From the NCBI GenBank assembly GCA_938029995.1, contig CALHGI010000433.1, positions 1 to 8,972 of the forward strand: DNA of 8,972 bases, given 5' to 3'. This stretch comes from an uncultured cyanobacterium (GTDB lineage Bacteria > Cyanobacteriota > Cyanobacteriia > Phormidesmidales > Phormidesmidaceae). The notes below the pieces were generated by a model, which saw nothing but the letters and a program-made list of their open reading frames with translations, made no database searches and had not been told where the DNA came from. Below, one piece after another: positions 5,145 through 8,972 of the stretch (position 1 is its first letter; each line of letters starts with the position of its first letter). The position numbers and the translations under genes are program-made.

Positions 5145-6332
5145 ATGGAAATCGTTCAATCCCCAATAAATAAACAATCTTCAACTACGCCTCGTTTAAG
5201 GTTACCGTCACGTCCCTCTGAGCCAAAAAATATGCCTTCAAAGGTCCTTAAACTTGCAGGCATGTTATTGCTTAGCACTCTTTCCCTCAACCTTATTGCC
5301 TCTCCGACCCTAGGTCAGTTGCCCTCCATCGATGCTGTCCCTGTCCCTACTACGCCCCAGTGGGGAAGCTCCAATGAGTCAACTGTTGCCCTAGAAACCT
5401 ACACATTAGGACCTGGCGACGAAGTTAGAGCGGACATACTGGTCGACCACCCATTATTTTTAGACCCAATTGATCAAATCGTGCTGTTAGACGGCTCATT
5501 AACCCTGCCTTGGGTCGGCAAAGTAAACGTCGCCGGTCTAAATCCGATTGCAGCCGAACAAAAAGTAGTTGACGCTTACAGCGTTTATATTCGCAATCCA
5601 CGGGTAACCTTCCAACTGCTCCAGCCTCGTCCCATCAGGGTCGGTATTGTTGGCGAAATTAAACGCCCAGGGGGGTATACGCTGCAAGTTAGTTCCGAAG
5701 CAGGCGAGCGTTCCGAAGCCAGCGAAAGCCGAACCCGTTTTTGGCCCAGTGTGACCCAAGCCATTAGTAACGCAGGCGGTATCACTCGGTCTGCCGACGT
5801 TCGCTCCGTGCAAATTAAACGCAACGGCGTATCTGAACTCATTCAGGTCGACCTGTGGGATTTTGTAGAAAGTGGTAACCTACGTCAGGACCCCTTACTC
5901 CGCGACGGAGATCAAATTCTGGTTCCTACGGCCCAAGTCGTTGACAATGTAGAAGCCCTCACCTTGGCCAATACTACATTCGCCCCTGCCACGATCACCG
6001 TAAATGTTGTCGGTGAGGTTCCAACCCCCGGGAGTCTGGCTGTTTCACCAGATACTCTTCTAAATCAAGCCATCCTAACTGCTGGTGGATTCAATACTCG
6101 AGCTCGTACCAGCCGTGTGGATTTGATTCGTCTAAACCCTAACGGCACTGTGTCTCAACAGAATGTAGAAGTTAACCTTGCTCAGGATGTCAGTGACGAG
6201 CAAAATCCCATCCTTCAAGAAGGAGACACCATTATCGTCGGACGGTCGAGCCTTGCTGCCACTTCAGATACTGCTGGTCTAATTTTCTCCCCCTTGACTA
6301 ATCTACTCCTGGGAATCTTCGGTATTCGATAG
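5145..6332 (+). CDS. Wza-like polysaccharide export protein (OPX family)
   Basis: A 395-residue exported protein of the outer-membrane polysaccharide export family. The polysaccharide export domain is at about 85-160 (YTLGPGDEVRADI opening, then GSLTLPWVGKVNVAGL). Two SLBB beta-grasp domains follow: about 163-262 (RVGIVGEIKRPGGYTL then AISNAGGIT and LRDGDQILVP) and about 284-367 (VNVVGEVPTPGSLAV then AILTAGGF and LQEGDTIIVG). The C-terminus (378-395) is a hydrophobic or amphipathic helix, the place where Wza spans the outer membrane. Met30 (5232) begins an obvious signal peptide (helix 36-52, likely cut near SPTLGQ). The ATG at 5145 adds 29 hydrophilic residues before it, so 5232 may be the true start. 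The protein has no Cys at all, so unlike E. coli Wza it cannot be lipidated. It is expected to form the periplasm-to-outside exit pore. The co-polymerase gene follows after 77 bases. Confidence 0.93.
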   Translation: MEIVQSPINKQSSTTPRLRLPSRPSEPKNMPSKVLKLAGMLLLSTLSLNLIASPTLGQLPSIDAVPVPTTPQWGSSNESTVALETYTLGPGDEVRADILVDHPLFLDPIDQIVLLDGSLTLPWVGKVNVAGLNPIAAEQKVVDAYSVYIRNPRVTFQLLQPRPIRVGIVGEIKRPGGYTLQVSSEAGERSEASESRTRFWPSVTQAISNAGGITRSADVRSVQIKRNGVSELIQVDLWDFVESGNLRQDPLLRDGDQILVPTAQVVDNVEALTLANTTFAPATITVNVVGEVPTPGSLAVSPDTLLNQAILTAGGFNTRARTSRVDLIRLNPNGTVSQQNVEVNLAQDVSDEQNPILQEGDTIIVGRSSLAATSDTAGLIFSPLTNLLLGIFGIR

Positions 6333-6409
6333 CTGATACTAGAGGTTGCTTACCCGTTCCACGCACTATTTTTGTTGACTGATATTTTTAGATGGCAGCC
6401 TAACTTACT

Positions 6410-7891
6410 ATGAACTTTATTCGTAATGTTATTGACCTCAACCTTCAGTATCTATTTGCCGCAACTCGTCGCGGGATTGTTCCCGCAGCGACAGCATTTA
6501 TCCTAACGGTTTTAGGTGCTGCCACAGTTGCAAAATTGACCAAGCCAACCTACCTGGCAGAGGGAAAACTTCTATTCAAACCTGACCGAGCGGCTTCTTT
6601 GACGGGCTTAGACGATGATGGCGGCCCTTTAAAAACCATCAGCTATGGTACTCAACTGAATTCTGAAATTGAAATTATCACGTCAAAACCCCTGATCCAG
6701 AAAACGATTGACACACTTCAACTAAAAACGGACGAAGGGGAGCCTTTGAAGGTTGAAGATTTTTGGGCAGACCTTCAAGTAAAAGTCATCTTCCAAACGG
6801 ACGTATTATCATTCACCTATCTGGATCTAGACCCAGTAACGGCAGCCGATGCCATCAATACCCTGATGGAATTGTATCGGACCCAGAAACTCGCAAGCAC
6901 ACAGGTAGATACTGAAAGTGCAAGTGAGTTCTTAGACCGTCAACTCCCTGTAAACGCTGAAAAGGTTAGGCAGGCGGAATTCGAACTGCGAGTTTTTCGA
7001 GAAACCTACAACATTGTTGATTTGTCAGGCGAGCAGGCAATTGCCGTTGCCGCTCTAAATGATGTACGTATTGAGCAAGACGAAGCCGTCGCTGAACTTA
7101 CAGGACTGTATGACGTTCAATCGAGTTTGAGCAGTGAGCTTAATCTCACCGTCTCTGAAGCCATTCAGTCAAATACGCTCAGTCAATCTACCCAAATTCA
7201 AGACATTCTGACAGACATCAACGCGGTTCGTCGTGAAATAGCCGTACAAAAGGTGGAATTCACGGAACAGAGCCCAATCATACAGCGTTTAAGGGCCCAG
7301 GAAGCTTCTCTCACAGCTCTTTTGAATGAGTCTACGCAAATTCTAGCGGGTGGCCCCGTGCAGGAATCATTACTCCAAGTCGGCGGGCAAGGTTCGATCT
7401 CTATTCGAGGGGCTGGAGCTGGAGGAGAATCAGGGCTGCAAGCCAGTTCTATTCGCGATCTACTCGTTGAAGAGTATGTCACTAATCAACTCGAGATCGT
7501 TGCTTTAGAAGGACGATTAAAGGCAATCGAATCCAATGCCAAGGTCTATCAAGAACGAGTGAACCTCTTCCCCGAACTTGAGCAGCGCCAGCGAGATCTA
7601 GTACGAAACCTAGAGGCTGCCCAAGAAACCTACCAAGAACTGTTGGGTAGACGTCAAGAGTTACAGGTTAAAGAAAATCAGCTTACCAACTTTATTCAAA
7701 TTATTGCGCCAGCGGTTCCTCCAGAGAAACCCTCTTCTCAAGAAGCCGTCAAGATTATAGCCATGGGAATTGTGGTTGGCTTTGCCCTTGCCTTAGCTAT
7801 TATTGTGGCCATTGACTTCTTCATCGTAGACATCAACGGTGCCAACAAAAAATATGATCCTGATGCCTATAACATTCCTTCAGGGCTGTAA
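6410..7891 (+). CDS. Wzc/GumC-like polysaccharide co-polymerase without a kinase domain
   Basis: A 493-residue inner-membrane protein with helices near each end (about 23-42 and 447-473) and a large periplasmic part. The Wzz-type N-terminal domain (about 45-155) includes the GKLLFKPDR strand and the EIEIITSKPLIQKTID helix. Long charged helices (about 165-310 and 350-430) predict coiled coils. The GNVR-type segment FPELEQRQRDLVRNLEAAQETYQELLGRRQEL (387-418) and the Pro-rich PAVPPEKPSS (434-443) precede the second helix, as in Wzc. Only about 20 residues follow that helix: there are no Walker motifs or Tyr cluster, so the autokinase domain of Wzc is absent and a separate kinase, if any, is coded elsewhere. 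A Gly-rich stretch, VGGQGSISIRGAGAGGESG (324-342), breaks the coiled coil. It should set chain length and connect polymerase to the Wza-like pore. Tandem stops TAA TAG end the gene. No Shine-Dalgarno sequence is seen. Confidence 0.92.
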   Translation: MNFIRNVIDLNLQYLFAATRRGIVPAATAFILTVLGAATVAKLTKPTYLAEGKLLFKPDRAASLTGLDDDGGPLKTISYGTQLNSEIEIITSKPLIQKTIDTLQLKTDEGEPLKVEDFWADLQVKVIFQTDVLSFTYLDLDPVTAADAINTLMELYRTQKLASTQVDTESASEFLDRQLPVNAEKVRQAEFELRVFRETYNIVDLSGEQAIAVAALNDVRIEQDEAVAELTGLYDVQSSLSSELNLTVSEAIQSNTLSQSTQIQDILTDINAVRREIAVQKVEFTEQSPIIQRLRAQEASLTALLNESTQILAGGPVQESLLQVGGQGSISIRGAGAGGESGLQASSIRDLLVEEYVTNQLEIVALEGRLKAIESNAKVYQERVNLFPELEQRQRDLVRNLEAAQETYQELLGRRQELQVKENQLTNFIQIIAPAVPPEKPSSQEAVKIIAMGIVVGFALALAIIVAIDFFIVDINGANKKYDPDAYNIPSGL

Positions 7892-7988
7892 TAGGAAAGT
7901 CTTTTTATTCGGTTATTTAAAATACTTTTTTCAGGTATAGCATTCATTCATCACTTCTAAAAAACTTTATACGCCTGTTGTCTGTCCT

Positions 7989-8972
7989 ATGGTACTTCAA
8001 ACTGCCTCAGCGAGTGAGCTGCCATCAAAAGATGAGCGTCAAGAAAAGTCATCTCGTAAAGCATTTTTCGAAAAAGTATTAGCAAAAGTTGAATTCGCTT
8101 ACGTCTTTATTTCGCTTTTCTTCTTTACAGATGCCGTATTGATGGTGATCCTTAGTGGGGGAGCTAGCGAAGGCGATGGATTTAGCTATGATGCGGTCAA
8201 CTACACCCTTGTTCACCTGTTTTATGTTGCACATAATTGCCTCACGATTCTTTTAGTAGCATGCAGATATAAGCGAACGATCTATATTCTTTTAAGCAAC
8301 CCGATTATGGTTGCGGCTAGTACCCTAATCGCCCTTTCATTTCTTTGGTCCTTTGCTCCAGACCAATCACAGACTGGAGGCATTTTTGCGACTTGTAATA
8401 TGCTCTTTGCCGTTTATTTGGCGGGGCGGTATACCTTAAAACAACAACTCACAATACTCAGCTATGTGATGTTGACCATAGCCATACTGAATTTTGTGTT
8501 TGTCTATACAATGCCGCAATATGGCATTATGGGACCTCCAGTGCACACAGGGGCCTGGCGAGGAGTTTTCACCCATAAAAATGGCGCTGGAAAAATGATG
8601 GTTCTATCCTGTGGCGTCATGTTTATCATGTTCAACGAGGTAAAGAGTAAACCTCGAAAGTGGCTATACTTTATTGGCTTAATGCTTTCGCTACAAATGA
8701 TTAACAAAACGGGTTCTGGCGGTGCGTTAATCAACTCTTTTTTCATTTTGACCATCATTGTTCTGCTTCAGGCCTTCAAAGCAGAAACGCGTAAGTTTTT
8801 CCTATCCCTGATTTTCCTGATCACCGCAGCTATTGTGATTAGTGTGGCCTACGTTCCTCTGATGACGTTCGCCCTGGGATTAATTGGTAAAGATCCTACC
8901 CTGACCGGGCGAACAGATATTTGGGAGTATATTTATGCCATGATTGGCAACCGCCCTTGGCTTGGTTATGGT
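7989..8972 (+). CDS. ExoQ/WaaL-type O-antigen polymerase or ligase (3' end missing)
   Basis: An open frame of 328 codons from ATG 7989 runs off the window without a stop. It is a polytopic membrane protein: a charged N-terminal tail (about 1-33), helices at about 35-56, 73-92, 100-120, 130-145, 155-175, 203-217, 224-237, 245-262 and 270-295, and loops between. RGVFTHKNGAG (191-201), NKTGSGGALI (239-248) and the GKDPTLTGRTDIWEYI...NRPWLGYG stretch (300-328) are typical of the ExoQ-like branch of the O-antigen ligase/Wzy family. That last stretch is the large periplasmic loop where the catalytic residues lie. The enzyme would polymerise lipid-linked repeat units in the periplasm, or ligate the chain; polymerase is favoured by its place directly after the Wza and co-polymerase genes. 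The gap before it is 97 bases, AT-rich, with no clear promoter or terminator. No Shine-Dalgarno sequence is visible. Confidence 0.9.
   Translation, partial: MVLQTASASELPSKDERQEKSSRKAFFEKVLAKVEFAYVFISLFFFTDAVLMVILSGGASEGDGFSYDAVNYTLVHLFYVAHNCLTILLVACRYKRTIYILLSNPIMVAASTLIALSFLWSFAPDQSQTGGIFATCNMLFAVYLAGRYTLKQQLTILSYVMLTIAILNFVFVYTMPQYGIMGPPVHTGAWRGVFTHKNGAGKMMVLSCGVMFIMFNEVKSKPRKWLYFIGLMLSLQMINKTGSGGALINSFFILTIIVLLQAFKAETRKFFLSLIFLITAAIVISVAYVPLMTFALGLIGKDPTLTGRTDIWEYIYAMIGNRPWLGYG

Noticed and set aside
8504..8758. 84-codon open frame on the minus strand near the window end
   Set aside because: It is antisense to the ExoQ-like polymerase gene, whose translation carries clear family motifs through the same bases.

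Overview
The window looks like cyanobacterial chromosome. Three copies of the octamer GCGATCGC (HIP1, typical of many cyanobacterial genomes) lie in the first 1.9 kb, and the gene families present (a DM13 protein with Cys-repeat, a YdcF-like membrane protein, a GT83/ArnT-like glycosyltransferase, and Wza/Wzc-like/ExoQ-like exopolysaccharide genes) fit a cyanobacterium. Species cannot be told from the sequence. All recognised genes lie on the + strand. No rRNA, tRNA, CRISPR array, insertion sequence or integrase was seen.

Layout. (1) Positions 1-492 hold the 3' end of a secreted-type protein. It has eleven DPC/NPC units, a Cys every five residues, encoded by a near-perfect 15-bp tandem repeat, followed by a C-terminal DM13 domain. 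A strong hairpin terminator follows at 568-613. (2) Positions 894-1769 encode an alpha/beta hydrolase with an intact catalytic triad, preceded by a hairpin plus T-run that resembles an attenuator or terminator. (3) Positions 1986-2780 encode a two-helix YdcF/DUF218 protein, and 2890-4599 a polytopic ArnT-like lipid-sugar transferase that starts at TTG behind a good Shine-Dalgarno sequence. (4) Positions 4600-5144 form a 545-bp AT-rich gap with no convincing gene but two perfect palindromes; it is the likely control region for the next block. (5) Positions 5145-8972 hold the start of an exopolysaccharide export locus: a Wza-like outer-membrane export protein, a Wzc/GumC-like co-polymerase without a kinase domain, and an ExoQ/WaaL-type polymerase or ligase cut by the window end.

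How the genes fit together. The last three genes are the core of a Wzy-dependent capsule or exopolysaccharide pathway: polymerise at the inner membrane (ExoQ-like), set chain length and span the periplasm (Wzc-like), and export through the outer membrane (Wza-like). The flippase, glycosyltransferases and any tyrosine autokinase would lie beyond the window or elsewhere. The ArnT-like enzyme may modify a lipid-linked acceptor, and YdcF proteins are often associated with envelope-polymer biology. A shared envelope theme from 1986 onward is therefore plausible but inferred. The hydrolase and the DM13 protein show no clear link to it.

Nothing here is clearly a new defence or mobile system. The most unusual items are the Cys-repeat/DM13 protein, the hairpin before the hydrolase, the palindromes in the 545-bp gap, and the kinase-less co-polymerase with a Gly-rich periplasmic insert.
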